Part shown: positions 12,823 to 25,374 of the stretch, one piece after another
Layout: the number at the start of each line of letters is the position of its first letter
How positions within the stretch are numbered: position 1 is the stretch's first letter
Assembly (NCBI RefSeq): GCF_020520425.1
Contig: NC_079487.1
Location: forward strand, 130,346,385 to 130,410,384
Length of the DNA stretch: 64,000 nucleotides
From: Spinacia oleracea
Taxonomy: Eukaryota > Streptophyta > Magnoliopsida > Caryophyllales > Amaranthaceae
Direction: 5' to 3'
Notes under the pieces: generated by a model
Database searches by the model: none
Seen by the model: only the letters and a program-made list of their open reading frames with translations
What the model was told of the DNA's origin: nothing
Program-made: the position numbers and the translations under genes

Positions 12823-15800
12823 TCATCCTTCATTGAGTGCCATTTCAGCAGAGAGTAATCCAAAAAAAGGATTGGTTAATGCGGATTGCAATGCAAATAA
12901 AGCTGAATTTAGCGTTTCCATGTCAATCTTCTCCAGTGGAAGATACAAGAACTGCCCCCTCCTCTTCCTCTCAAACCCACAAATTTCCAGAAATCTGACA
13001 CCTCCAATCAGACTGCCAACTCGTTCCTGTCGGGTGTTTTTAGAAAAAAGGGAGCACTGTTATAAAGATTACATATGAATTACAAGAACAAAAATTTCCA
13101 TTGAAGATGTACTACTAAATTTCTAAGCTTCTACAACTTATTTACCTTTTCCTTTACATGTACCATTTCCATTGAAGATGTATGTATACCTTCCAATGTC
13201 ATGCATTTATCCTCTAGGTAATATGGGAGTGTGTTCTCAGCAGAAAACCAAAAGACAACCTTCTATAGTTCTTATGTCATGTTGAGTTAAATTTCCCTAG
13301 GCATTCTGAAAGAGTGAAAGTTCCAAAAAGTCCTCCTTATAATATCAAACATTAAGTGCATACCTGGAAAACTGGGTTACTGAGCGGTATATTCCTGAAT
13401 TTTTCCATGTCAGGATTCTTTGTGACATTCCTAATGTATATTTGGAGAGTTTGGAAAGCCTTCCTTACTCTGGTGTCCTCATCCTATGACCATTAAAGAA
13501 AGAAAAGAACAGCGGTTTATGTTTTTAAATATGAAGGGAAATATCATGAAAAAGTGTAATATGATTCATTTTCAGTAATCACAGCTTCAAAACTCAACAA
13601 AACTTATCAAGAAATATTGTAGTTTTAAATGAAATTCTTCAAGATAATCAATACCAAGAGATATTAAACAATCAAATGATATACTTGATCTAGCATGATG
13701 TGTAAACATGAATATTCCGACCTGAAAATGTACCACCTCTTCCATAGAGTAGTATTTCTGGTTGTGAAAGAGGGATAAGCTGCACAGTTAAAGAAGTGGC
13801 ACTTGATGGAGCTTACATGAGGGGAACAATTTAGCTTCGATTTTCTCTTGACTAACTACTTCTTCAATCTGATTTATCGACTCTAATAAGCAATTTAGTT
13901 TTCGGAACAAATTTAATTGGCTATTACTTCTATTTTTCATTCAAGTTTCTACTCAAAAGGGTACTTTTGGTGGTTTTCTGGTCAGTTTAAAAGAAATTTA
14001 ACTGGTAATGAAATCCTCAAAACTGAGCAAGGTGCTTTTTACTGGAAGTCCAGAAGCTTCAGCAAACATCTAAAGTCAAGTGACATCAATATTTAACATA
14101 GTTCCTTGCTTCAGGGATATGTTACAACGCACATTAACCTAGAGCTACTTTACCAAGCTTGTTTCCCAACTCTGCCCTGCCTCTCTACAACAACAAAGCC
14201 TTAGTCCCAAAATGATTTGGGGTCGGCTAACATGAATCTGCCCTGCCTCTCTGAGCTCTCTCTAACTAAAATTTTCAAACCTCATTAGGCACACACGATT
14301 CCACCATGGGGAACTATTAATACTTCCCCTGAATACAGTTAACGAGAAAAGGTCAACCATGATCATACTAAAACCCTGTTATTTCAAGGTCATTTATGAT
14401 CATATAGTTTTCCAGAACCATTCAAAGAAAATCATAACCACTTTTCATAATTTCATATTACATATCGGGCCCTGAATCTGAAATAACAATATGTCATGGT
14501 ATAAATGAAGTCATGAATAGAAGAACTTCATCTTGTAGGAAGTGAGAAGTTAATTCCAAATTGTTAAATTTTGTACTTTTACAACTCCTTTTGGATGAGA
14601 GGTGAAGGGAGGGTTTAGGAAATTACTCAGATGATCCTGCTTCTAACACTATATATGAATTTTGAAAACCATGCAACTAACCTTATGGCAGCGCCTTAGA
14701 CTTCGTAAACACTCACATAGAAGCTCCACCTTTTTAGTAGATTTGACAGGCTTTGAGACCTAAATTGAAATCAGTAAAGAAATATTTTAAATTACATGCA
14801 GATGATAAAAAAAATATAGCAGTCCTTCATAAAGCATTAAGGTAACTCTAGGACAAAGCCTACAAAATATTAGCAATTTCCTAATTAGCATTCCTCTCCA
14901 GTTGAGAGAGAGAGAGCAAACCTCAGCAGACATTTTTTGTACCACATGACATGGAGGTTGCACTGATGAAGGAACTACAGGCAGCATTCCAAGTCTTGAC
15001 CTTCTTTCCGCCTGTAAATCTTACCAATAACAATGTACTCATAAATTCTCATGACTAGACACTATTTGCAATATAAAACTCCACTAACTAGTTATAATGT
15101 TATAGCAACGAAGCCTTTAGGATAAATACCAAAACTGTAAAGATCATTGAAACTGAAGTGCGTTTTTTTTTTTTTTTTTTTTTTTTTTTAACTTTCAAGT
15201 AAAAATCCAGAAGAACTGAAGCCGTTCGAGAGAAATACAAACTTATTATTATTCAGAAATAAAATGAAATACATCTTTTTAACGATTCCTGTACGGAGAG
15301 ATGGTGGCGCAGATTGGTAATTAGCAGTGCCTTTTCAAGTCTGGCAGGCTGGCAACAGACCAAGTGAATTACTTGTTTGTCTAACTCAAAACAAGAAGTC
15401 TGTATCCAGGAGAATATTTAATTAGACATATTCGCTTGTTAAAAGCCAGTCACATCAGTTCAGATAAGGTTATTTCAAGAACAGGTTAATACCCTCTTCC
15501 CCTCGTCATGGTTACAAAACTGATTAACCTTTACCTCATCAAACTCTAACAAAAGCAACTATAGAGTCATCACAGGCATTTTCCATACAACAAACATGAA
15601 GTAAAATAAAAGTTTGCAAGTCAATAACTTCAGATATCACTTGCGAACTTACTAATTCAACATATCCTCTCAAAGGACAAATGCGAATAAATCATCATAA
15701 ATAAAAGGTGTCAGAATCAGATGCAATTGTTTGTGGAGTCCACGTGATCGAGGCAGCCTAATAGAAAAGAAGAATGACGGTAATGGTACGACTTAATCAA

Positions 15801-18107
15801 GCTGAATTTAGCAACCAGTATAAGACAAAACAGAAAGCAGGCAGGAATCAGACAAAGACCTTATCTGCTTCTAACTTTTGACGTATCCTCTCCCTTGCTT
15901 TTCTTTCCTCCTCCTTTTCTACTTCACGTGAAGCTATCATTCTATTGAAGCAAAGAATGTCAGAGACTCACACAGACAGTCATCAAGATAGTAGGCACAA
16001 GCAGAATGTTCAAAAACCAACTACTGAGTAGCTTACAAGATACCTTTTTCTTGCAATTTCTTCTACAGTTTTCTTTGCTTCTAAAATTCTCTTCCCATCT
16101 TGAATCCTCTCCTGCAGCATACATTTAAATTTACATGATAACAAATAGAACATTTCACTGTAAGTAGAAACTCTGGCAGTCACTGACATACTAAAAGAAC
16201 ATAACGACTTCCCCTTTGTATGCAAAATCCAATGCAGTTAACAGCTAATTTCGTGGTCTAGTGTCTTTACCTAAAATGTTAGTATTGTTTTGCATCCCTT
16301 TTGTAAGTTTAAGAATTTTCTAACACTTCTCATGCATTTTCGTCCATAAAATGATTAGGTGATTAGGCAAGCAATAACTTTTATCTACTAGTCATTAGGT
16401 AACATGACGACATTCAAAAGATACACCTATGTAGATCAGAATATGCACAGAGCATTAGGATTGCATAGTACTGAAGGTAAATTATCCAGTTTCAGCATGA
16501 TCCTCAAGGATTAGAAATAGACTGCAACGAGCTACAAGAACATGCTTCTTCTTAAAAACGGTAGTTCAATATGAGTCAGCTCCATAGTTACTTTGAAGCC
16601 AACTTATGAAAATGACTTTTTTTGGGGGCATTAAAATTTCATAAAGTTCTTTAGGAAGGAAATAGAGGATATGAAAATGTACTACACAAGGACTAAACTG
16701 AATATCAAGCTGTGACACTGTCAATGAGGATTACATAAATAACAAGATAAGTACCTTTTCCCTTTCTCTTTCCAGTTCCTTCTCTTTGTCTTTTCTCAAT
16801 TGGTTGGCTCCGATCCTTAAGTAGAAACAAAAAAGTAATGGTAATGAAAACTGTTTTTTACCACATGAATAAACTCCTTGTTATTACAACTTCGAAGAAG
16901 AATTAATATTAACAGAGGGAATTAATTAACCACCTCAGTTTTTGGGCCTTGATCTTCACTTCTTCAGTGATAGCAAATGGTTTAGCAGCATCCAAATCAA
17001 TGTCTACTGGTACCTGGGTGCACGTGAGCTGTTACTATTAAATGGTTGAAAGCAGAATTATACAAAGTATCACTTACTTCAATATCTGGCCTAAAGTTTA
17101 GATATTTCAAGCAGAATACACATGTTCTACTAAAAGACATCCTTTCAGTTAATTGAACTTGTTCTGTTATTCTTCGTTATAATTTTCTATAATGAAAAAT
17201 ATGATTTTAGTGGATTTTCTTCTATCCTTGAACATATATTTCTTCATGAATGTGATATGGATCACTTGTAACTTTGCAGAGGATAAGCTTTGGGGATCTG
17301 GGGTTCTTTTGGTACCAGACACGAGATAGGTCCCTCAAAGAACATGGCGTTTTTCTAATACAAAAGTACAGAACATACCAATCTGATCAACCTATCAAAC
17401 GTAATGAATTAAAATTAAGGAAATTCATCCTGAAGCAAACATTACAGATTTACGATCAGTCAGCAACTGACATAAAAATGATATCATATCATACCAGAGG
17501 AATCTGGTCAATATCTGAGTCATTCTCATGATCAACTATCCAATTTATAGCATCTTCCAGAGAAGTATTGCCTGCGAAAAAGAAATTGATAAGACAAATA
17601 GCTAACTTCCAGAAATGTGATGTTGAAGTAAACAACTACCCACATAACTCCTGGTTCATCCCTCAAAAAAAACAATATCAACCCACTTTAGCAGGCAATC
17701 ACCAAATGTAACAAGAGCAAAAAACATCACTATAATATACAAAATTAAAAACGACAATGAGAAAACAGAAACAAAGGGTAATTGGTAAGAACATGATGGA
17801 AAGTGGCAACCATGCAGCTTTACTAGCAAGCTTGATGAGACCTAGTTCTACAAAAGCATAACTCTAAACAGAAATTATTGAACAAAAAGGCGACTTGATC
17901 ATATACAAAGTATAAAATTTATCTGAAATTGCTGAAAAGTGAATACTTCACTGGCATGGCTAAATTTTCTCCCTATAGAAAGTGGCAAAATTGTAAAAGA
18001 ATAACCAATTCACCAGAATAATGAAGCGCCCGAATTCCACAAGCTACTGAAAATCCCATTTCTTCCAGTTGTTCAAGCACTCTCTTGTCTACTTCAGGAA
18101 CAGCCAT
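12823..18107 (-). CDS. UBA and PUB domain protein, 317 aa
   Basis: Ten minus-strand exons: 18107-18014, 17571-17495, 17013-16934, 16815-16755, 16111-16044, 15941-15860, 15011-14922, 14759-14682, 13483-13364 and 13026-12823. They total 954 nt with all phases consistent. Residues about 3-45 form a UBA domain ([19 protein letters not shown], then [15 protein letters not shown]), which binds ubiquitin. A charged helical linker follows ([33 protein letters not shown]), probably coiled coil. A PUB/PUG domain then covers about residues 210-300 ([34 protein letters not shown]). PUB domains typically bind the C-terminus of the AAA ATPase CDC48/p97, so an adaptor role in ubiquitin-linked protein turnover is inferred. 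Expected location is cytosol/nucleus, as no signal sequence is visible. Other UBA-PUB plant proteins can be longer, so an alternative upstream start cannot be excluded. Confidence 0.88.
15162..15189. repeat. Poly-T tract in UBA-PUB gene intron 6
   Basis: A run of about 28 T residues between gcg and aactttc. It may mark the poly-A tail of an old minus-strand retroposed sequence, but no adjoining element was recognised. Confidence 0.6.
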
Positions 18108-18836
18108 TTCTGAAACATACAAAAAAACATCTCCCATGAGATCAACATCTTGTTATTCTTAAGCACGAAATTTCGACATGCTCAATCAGATAAAATCACA
18201 ATGCACATAACAATTGAATTAATAAACCCTGGATAAAAATCATATGCTTCAGCTGATAACAATAACATAAATGTGAACCCTCAACCAATTATCACGAGAA
18301 TAGCCAATATCGAATTCAGCAAAAAGAACAGCCAGATTAATCAAAAAATTAAGATACCCTTTTATTCGCAAGATCAATTTTAACCCAATCATGATAAAAT
18401 CAAAAATTGAACTAAAATACTCTACATAAATTACAATTTTTTAAAATCCAACTCATTTCGATCAAAACTAACCATATTTCCTAGAAATATAATGATTTCA
18501 GAACTTAAATTATGTACCAATTCAGACAGAAGCGAATTCTGATAAATGAGGATAAGGGAAAATTGCAGCATTTTGTGTGAATTGATTGACAAGGGTTTAT
18601 AAGGGAGAAGAGGGTGGAGATGAAGAAATTGATGGCGTTTTGGTGAGGAATTCAGAAGATTGGCAATTTGAGAGATTCCTCAAGCTAAAAAAAAATTGTT
18701 GTTAAAGAATCGAATAGAAAAACCCAGGATTACTGCTTCATCATCTTCTTTCTCCACAGTTTTCGATTCCAAATTTATAGGTTTGGGTTAACTGTGGGCG
18801 GTACGGTTCGAATTTGAATTTTGGGGTGGTTGGAAA

Positions 18837-20475
18837 GAGTAAACATGTCTGCAGGTCCCTAAACTTTGTTAAAAGAAGCAGTTAAGTCCCTCAAGTTTCA
18901 AAAGGAGCAGTTTAGTCCCTGCTTTTGGATGGAATCAGCTAATTTGGTTAACACCGTTTCCTTTTCTGTTAAATTCAATTAAATAATAATAAAACTACTT
19001 TAAAAAAAGGAAAATTAATTTACACATGTATAAATGAAAGAAAACAACTGATTTTGATTACTTTTTAGCCTTTTCAACTTACTTAGCTTTTTCACATGGC
19101 TTTTTCACATTTAACGTTTCATTCCTTCAGCTTCCCTTTTTAGGTTCTACCAACTTTCATAAGTGTTAGATCGATTATCTTAATTTACTGCACTTAATTT
19201 ACTGCAAAATTATTTATTCATAACCGTTCTACTAACTTAGTTTACTTGTTTACACCTGTCACTTAATTTACTGCAAAATTATAAGTTGATCCACGATTAT
19301 ACTTCATTATTATATTAAAGTCATAATTAATCTTTTATTAGTCAAACTGGCCGGCATAATGTTTATCAATATTTCATCTATTATTGGATTGAATTGTTAT
19401 ACTACATATTTATGGATTACGAATGCTGGATACATCATTTACAGTATCTCTTCACCAGCGCAAATAGGTCGGCATTTCCTTTGGTTTAGTACAATAAACA
19501 ACTTTTTTAATGGAAAACTACAGCTTAGCTTCCAAAACAGTGTCGATTATTATCTTTATTGGTTAAAACATAAATAAGGTCTCACTGATTAGACCCCTAA
19601 TTCTTACACTGGGTTTTATTAGGAATTAATTTACGAGTTAGTTTTACGCTTTTACTCCGTATTCTTGCCATAGAATTCCTAGCAATTGATGCCTAGGCAG
19701 ATTCGGACCCGAAATCTCCAAAGAGCAGTCATCCTCTGTTAGTTGCTCCTCAACAATCCTCAATACCCTCAAACTAACCGAGTCAATCATTAGCTTATCA
19801 AAACCACCTTCATTCTCTCACCTCCAATGTCTCCAATACAGGACACCCACCCAAAACACTAGAAATCAATTCCTCGTTCATTTTTGTTTTGGATACGCTC
19901 AGTAGCTTCAATGAATTCCCATTAATTATTCCCTCACTGGCAAATTTACAGCAACACGTAACAAATTCCACCAAATGATCAATCTATTTGTTTTGGGGGG
20001 GATTAGATCTATGTTTTTCTCTTTCTCGGAATTAATCAAGATCAAATATTTTAGCATCCCTTTTAATATATTTTGTTAATTTTTATTGTAGATGTATATA
20101 AAGAACCCACCTTTTTCAATCCCAAAACCATGTAACCATCTTTCAAATTTCAAGCTAAAACATGGGTTAAATTGCTCTGTTATGATGAAATGTGTAGGGT
20201 GAAAAAGCAAATGAAAAGGCTATAAGGAAGTTGAAAAAGCTAAGTCAAAATCAAAAGAAGCTATTTTAAATCATTTATACACATGTAAATTGAATTCCCT
20301 TTATTTAAAAACAGTTTTATTATTATTATTTAATTGAACTTAACGGAAAATGTAACGGTGTTAATAAAAATAGCTTATTCCATCCACTTTGAGGGACTAA
20401 ACTGCTCCTTTTGAAACTTGAGGGACTTAACTGCTCCTTTTGGCAAAGTTTAGGGACCTCCAGACCTGTTTACTC
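18837..20475. mobile_element. Non-autonomous Mutator-like element with long arms
   Basis: Ends are GAGTAAACA and TGTTTACTC. Arms are about 300 bp, with matching phrases such as ggtccctaaactttg, gcagttaagtccctcaag and gagcagtttagtccct in opposite orientation. A perfect 10-bp direct duplication, tggttggaaa, lies at 18827-18836 and 20476-20485. Total 1,639 bp. The interior (about 19150-20150) has no recognisable transposase. The 9-11-bp target duplication and long arms are Mutator-superfamily hallmarks. It sits about 0.7 kb upstream of the UBA-PUB start codon, in that gene's 5' flank. Confidence 0.85.
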
Positions 20476-22056
20476 TGGTTGGAAACCTCATTCCCCGTAC
20501 ACTCGGGCCGACTCTGCCACTCGGGTGTACAATGCAATCAGTATCAGTAATTCAGTAGTACACTAGTATAGCACCCCGTGCGATGCACGGTTTACTAATT
20601 AAATACGAAGTACTTGTACTAAATTTTAAAAAATAAAAATTTAATTTAATTTAATTAGAAGTAGTAGACACGGTACGTTAATAAATTAATCATTTATCTG
20701 CTATAGATTATATATTGTTGGTTACGGAAAACAAACTATCTAAAGGATTTATTTGTTACTCCGTATAAGTTAACTCTTGAGAAAAATTGCGTCCAGTCCG
20801 TCCACCTAAAATATCCTTCTTTTTTTTTTGAGGAGAAAATGTCCTTACTTTTATTATTACTGTTTTCAATTTAACATTTTCATGTAAGTCGAAGTATCTT
20901 ATAAATTATTTTACAGGTTATTGAATTTTGAAACACGCATACCTTACATTTAAGTACAGTGTCTATTACATCAAACATGGTTCTAGACAATATTTTACGT
21001 CGTTTGCTTTCTTCAATTTTACCCCTTTATATTGAATAGGATGTTAAGCTACCCATGAAGAGAATAAAAATCAACATAATCGCCTTAATTTTATATGTTA
21101 GGATGGTTATCTAATAAAATCTAAGGAACTTGCAATTTATCCAAGAATTACTCTTGATCGACTCCATTTCGTGTTCTTATTATCTCAGTCCAAAATGTAT
21201 TACAATTTCGCATTCTTTGAGCTCGATCTTAAGATAACTTTGAGCCATATTTTCTTGTCAAACGCCTGATAAATTATCAAGATGAATTAATAAGTATTTT
21301 TTTATGTTCAACATTGTGTCTTTTAAATCTACAATTTGATATTCCTTTCAAGTAAACTAAAATGTTAATAAATCGTGAAAGTAAAGTAAAAATATGTAAT
21401 CTCATCTCGCCCTTTATCCATGTGCGTGTATAAATACAAAATAGTTACCGACTCACCACCCACTTAGATATTTATACTCCGACCTGAAAAAATAGAACTC
21501 AAATATCCACTAAATTTCCGCCTTACCCGTCCCACCGCTCATCTTAACCACAATTTAAATTTCAATTAATTATCTATTTCATGTTTACCTTTTAATTTAT
21601 CCTTTTAATTTATCCTTCAAATTCAGAATAAAATAATACTTTTTTGGTAAAATTAAGAAGATCGAAAAAATAAAAATGGACTATAAGTCATAGTATTGGG
21701 TGAGGCAAAAAAATTATAACCTCGACACCAAAATTTGCATATCACCATGAAATACATAATTTGACACGAATATGATAAAATTACATTTTGAAAGTACTTA
21801 TAATGTTTTTTCGAGATTGTCGTTAATTATGTTTATTGGCACTTATTTTTATATATCACTGATAATAACTTATTTTAGAGAACGTCCATTCTTACTCCTT
21901 AAGTTCTATACCACCCTCTTTGCCATAATTTGTATAATTTTATCCCTAGCTATATAATCACTCCACCCATCACCAATAATTCACCATACATATCTCAGTA
22001 TTATTATGCCAATTGCCAAGTCTCCCTCCTACCAGACTCAATTCAAACCATCGGAT

Positions 22057-22356
22057 GATGATAAAGGTCGCAATGTTGTCGCAATTTTATGTGTCAGAAT
22101 TTAATCTGTACATACAGGCGCCACGTAGGCTATGAGTCATCATAATATTTTTACTATCAATGCAATATTTTTACTATAAAAATATATAAATAAGGTAGTC
22201 GACATAAAGAAGGAAACAAATTAGAATATTAAGATTTTTCTACCTTTTTTTGAAACATGTATAATAGTATATATAAGTCAAAAAATTTAGTTTCCAGCAT
22301 GCCATGTCATCATTGTGATACGGCTTAAAGGTCGCATGTTGCGACCTTTATCATTT
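22057..22356. mobile_element. Small inverted-repeat element (ataaaggtcgcaa ends)
   Basis: The left end gatgataaaggtcgcaatg and the right end catgttgcgacctttatcat are inverted copies about 300 bp apart. The right end also carries an extra aaaggtcgca copy at 22327-22336. Target duplication was not identified. Lies within the Helitron-like region. Confidence 0.55.
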
Positions 22357-22467
22357 TCGCAAACCATTATTCAACAGTTTCATGCATCCCCGGACAACTA
22401 ATGCACATCAAATCTCTTAGATAAATTCTTACAAGATTAGTTAGATAAAGCCAAACGCATATAATAC

Positions 22468-22790
22468 ATCCGTTCCTGAAAGTTCTTTATGCTTTTTGTT
22501 TTAGACTATTTATGAAAATGTTTATACTCTACTTGATTCTAGTTTTGACATATTAATTTTAAATTTGTACTCTCATTTATCCCACCACAACATGCAACTT
22601 GTAATATTTTAGCATGAGATTCCATTCGAACTTACTCACTCACAATACCTTAATAATAATAATATTTCTAACATTTTATAGCCTCTAATTTCTCCACTTG
22701 TTACCCCCACCATCACATGCCGACATGCTCATCAAAATTACTTTATTATGCAAATAGTAAGAGTAAACATCTTTCCGCAACGGAGGTAGT
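22468..22790. mobile_element. MITE related to the 9217 element
   Basis: The left end tacatccgttcctgaaag plus ttctttatgc, and the right side gcaaatagtaagagtaaa followed by cggaggtagta, are imperfect inverted copies. The central phrase ccaccacaacatgcaa resembles that at 10400-10420. Non-coding. Confidence 0.6.
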
Positions 22791-22957
22791 ACGATTTTTC
22801 ATTCATGTATTTCTTTTATAACCCCGTGCTTACCTACTTTAAGAAAAAAATCGAGTTACTGACCTTAATAGCGGGGTAAGTTGATTTAGCAATGTATGTA
22901 TATTAGAAGATAAATTTTATCAGTCTTGCATCAATTTGCTTGTGTTATACTCTGTAC

Positions 22958-23349
22958 TACCTTCCTTTTAAATGATATTTACATTTTTCTTTTTAGTCCA
23001 TTTCATAATTTTATTTATATTGTTTTAAAATAATATTAAAAAATACGGACTATTTATTTTAAAAAAAATATTTTAATTTAGGTAGTCCCTTTTAAATGTT
23101 ATTTATGTATATATTTTTTAACTATTTTTGGGCATGCACGCTTACTACCTTACCCCGCTTACCCCAAAACATTTACAATTTTCCACTCACTTGCTCTCTT
23201 TTTTTTCTTCGCTCATACACCCTTTTATATATCTCTCTTATTTTATCCATATTTTATTACATGCACCCACATTTTCTTATACGCTAATTTATTTTTAAAA
23301 TATTTATGCAAAATGTAATTGAAAATATCATTATGAAATGAAGGTAGTA
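22958..23349. mobile_element. MITE with taccttccttttaaatgat ends
   Basis: The left end actaccttccttttaaatga and the right end tcattatgaaatgaaggtag are imperfect inverted copies. An internal sequence at 23082-23108 (aggtagtcccttttaaatgt) resembles another terminus, so one element may sit in or beside another. Boundaries are approximate. Confidence 0.5.
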
Positions 23350-25374
23350 GTAAATAGATGGATAATTACATAAAATATTTGTCCTTCTCTTTAATTAAAT
23401 ATGCATAATTATGTTCTTTAATTTAAATAGTTGAAGATAGAATTATTTATTTAATACTCCGTATAAGATATTAGATATGAGATTATGTTACATTAGTATG
23501 GTAAAGTTGCGTTAATAATATTGTTGCTAAAAACCTAGTGATGTTCTAAGATCGCTAAATATCTTTATTATGCATTATATTAATAGGGTAAAATAGTATT
23601 GTATATTGCCATACTTCGTATTATTTAAATAGTAATACAACTTGCTGACAAAATAAGGTAAAATTAGAATTCAAATTTTCCTTTCCATAATATTGTTATT
23701 AAACGTTCCATGATCGGTAAATATTCTAATTAGGCGTTAGATTAGTATGGTTAATTTTATAAATTATATTATTTATTTTATATGAAAAGAAGGCGAATGA
23801 TAGAGTGAAATTTGTCACCACCATATTAATTTCCTCTATTTTAGTATATTATACGATAGATAGAAAATCCTGATATTATGACTTTATCAAATCAATTGAC
23901 TAAAGTGACATATCCTATATACGACAATGTTAAGTAATTAGGTTGTTAATTTTATTTGTTTCCTTATGCAAACATATTAGTACTTATTTTTAAGCAATGA
24001 CATAATAAATAAGATAGCCTTATTTCCATACATTAAATAATTACATAAGTTAATTCGAATAAATATGGAAGGGCAAAATAGCGATTTCTTTTTAATGAGA
24101 GTGTGACATGTGTCAGATGTGGTTCCGGGTTATTTATTGATAGATATATAGATAGTTATAAAGTGTGTCGTAAATGTCTTGTATAGATAGTTATGATGTG
24201 TGTCGTAGATATCTTATACATGACGGACTATTGGTTTATTTGGTAAAAAAATTGTAAAAACTTATGTCAATTATATTCACATGCAAGACTATGTTACATT
24301 TTCATTGACATATATACAAGAATTATTTTAAGCATCCCAAATTACGTACGTACTATACATATATCAATTTATTCAACAAAATATTGGCCAAACTACTAAT
24401 AATATTTTGAAATTATACATGCAATTGACTTTAAGTTAAGTTGTCGTTAATACATTATTTATATGCCTATCGCTTAATTCTACTCATAAATAAATAAAAT
24501 AAATATCTTAAAATAATAGTTGACCAATTGTCGTTAATACACATTCACCAATTGCGTGGATATCTTACTTTTTTTTATGACCATCGTTTTATTTATGCTA
24601 TTATTAAATTGCTTAATTTAAAGCTCTAAATTTTTACCGTGCTAATATTAAATGAAATATTCACACGCATAGAATCTTTTGGTTTGGAAAATATATGCAC
24701 ATGTAATAAAAATTATTAAATTAACTAAGTAATTCAGTTCATTTATTTAGGGGAAGAAAAAAGAGCGGGAAAAATATCAATGTGAGAGCGCCATGTGTCA
24801 GTTTTGCTTTTAGGCCACTCTTTTAGTATATTTATATAGATATCATATCTAAATTGAAATACAGCAATGTATATATAGAATAAAATACAATTAAAAAAAA
24901 TAGTTATGTATTATGCAAAATGTAAAGATATTCATGTTATATATAAATAAAATCAATAGTATATTTAGTTAATCCGTATATGCATAGTTTCCTTAATTTC
25001 ACTTAGAAAATCTAATATTAGGAAGTCCATAAAAGATTTTTATTTAATAGAGATAGTTAGAAAAATATTTATTTTAATTATTTATATTAAAAGAGAGGCA
25101 AATCAATGAGTGACACTTGTCATCACCACATTGATTTCCTCTCTTTTAGTATAATATATAGATAGATAGATGGTGCCATGGTGGTGTAGTGTGATTCAAT
25201 ATGGCCGTGGCCCGTGGGCAGCATCGGGCTATGTTTCGTGCCTTAAGCTTAAATGGGCTCAACCCATATCAATCTCACTTATTTTGTGTCGCCGCGTCGG
25301 AAATTTAAAAAAGGCGGTCCAGACACAACCCAAACCCACGTACCACACGTGCCCTTGAGTCAAGCCGTCTCCTG

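Larger units (their letters stand above)
20563..25170 (-). mobile_element. Helitron-like DNA, minus orientation (possibly composite)
   Basis: On the minus strand the 3' end reads hairpin CCGTGC-atc-GCACGG followed shortly by CTAG at 20566-20563, then T: a standard Helitron terminus. A matching 5' end starting TCTATCTATC and continuing actaaaagagaggaaatcaa lies at about 25170, preceded by A. Similar 5'-end sequences occur at about 23865, 24160 and 24840. No Rep/helicase coding was seen, so it is non-autonomous. The exact extent of each element is uncertain; the smallest pairing would end near 23865, the largest at 25170. Confidence 0.55.

Noticed and set aside
20563-25170. CRISPR-like or phage-like array in the repeated tagatagata region
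   Set aside because: This is eukaryotic DNA; the short tagata words belong to Helitron 5' ends and AT-rich simple sequence.
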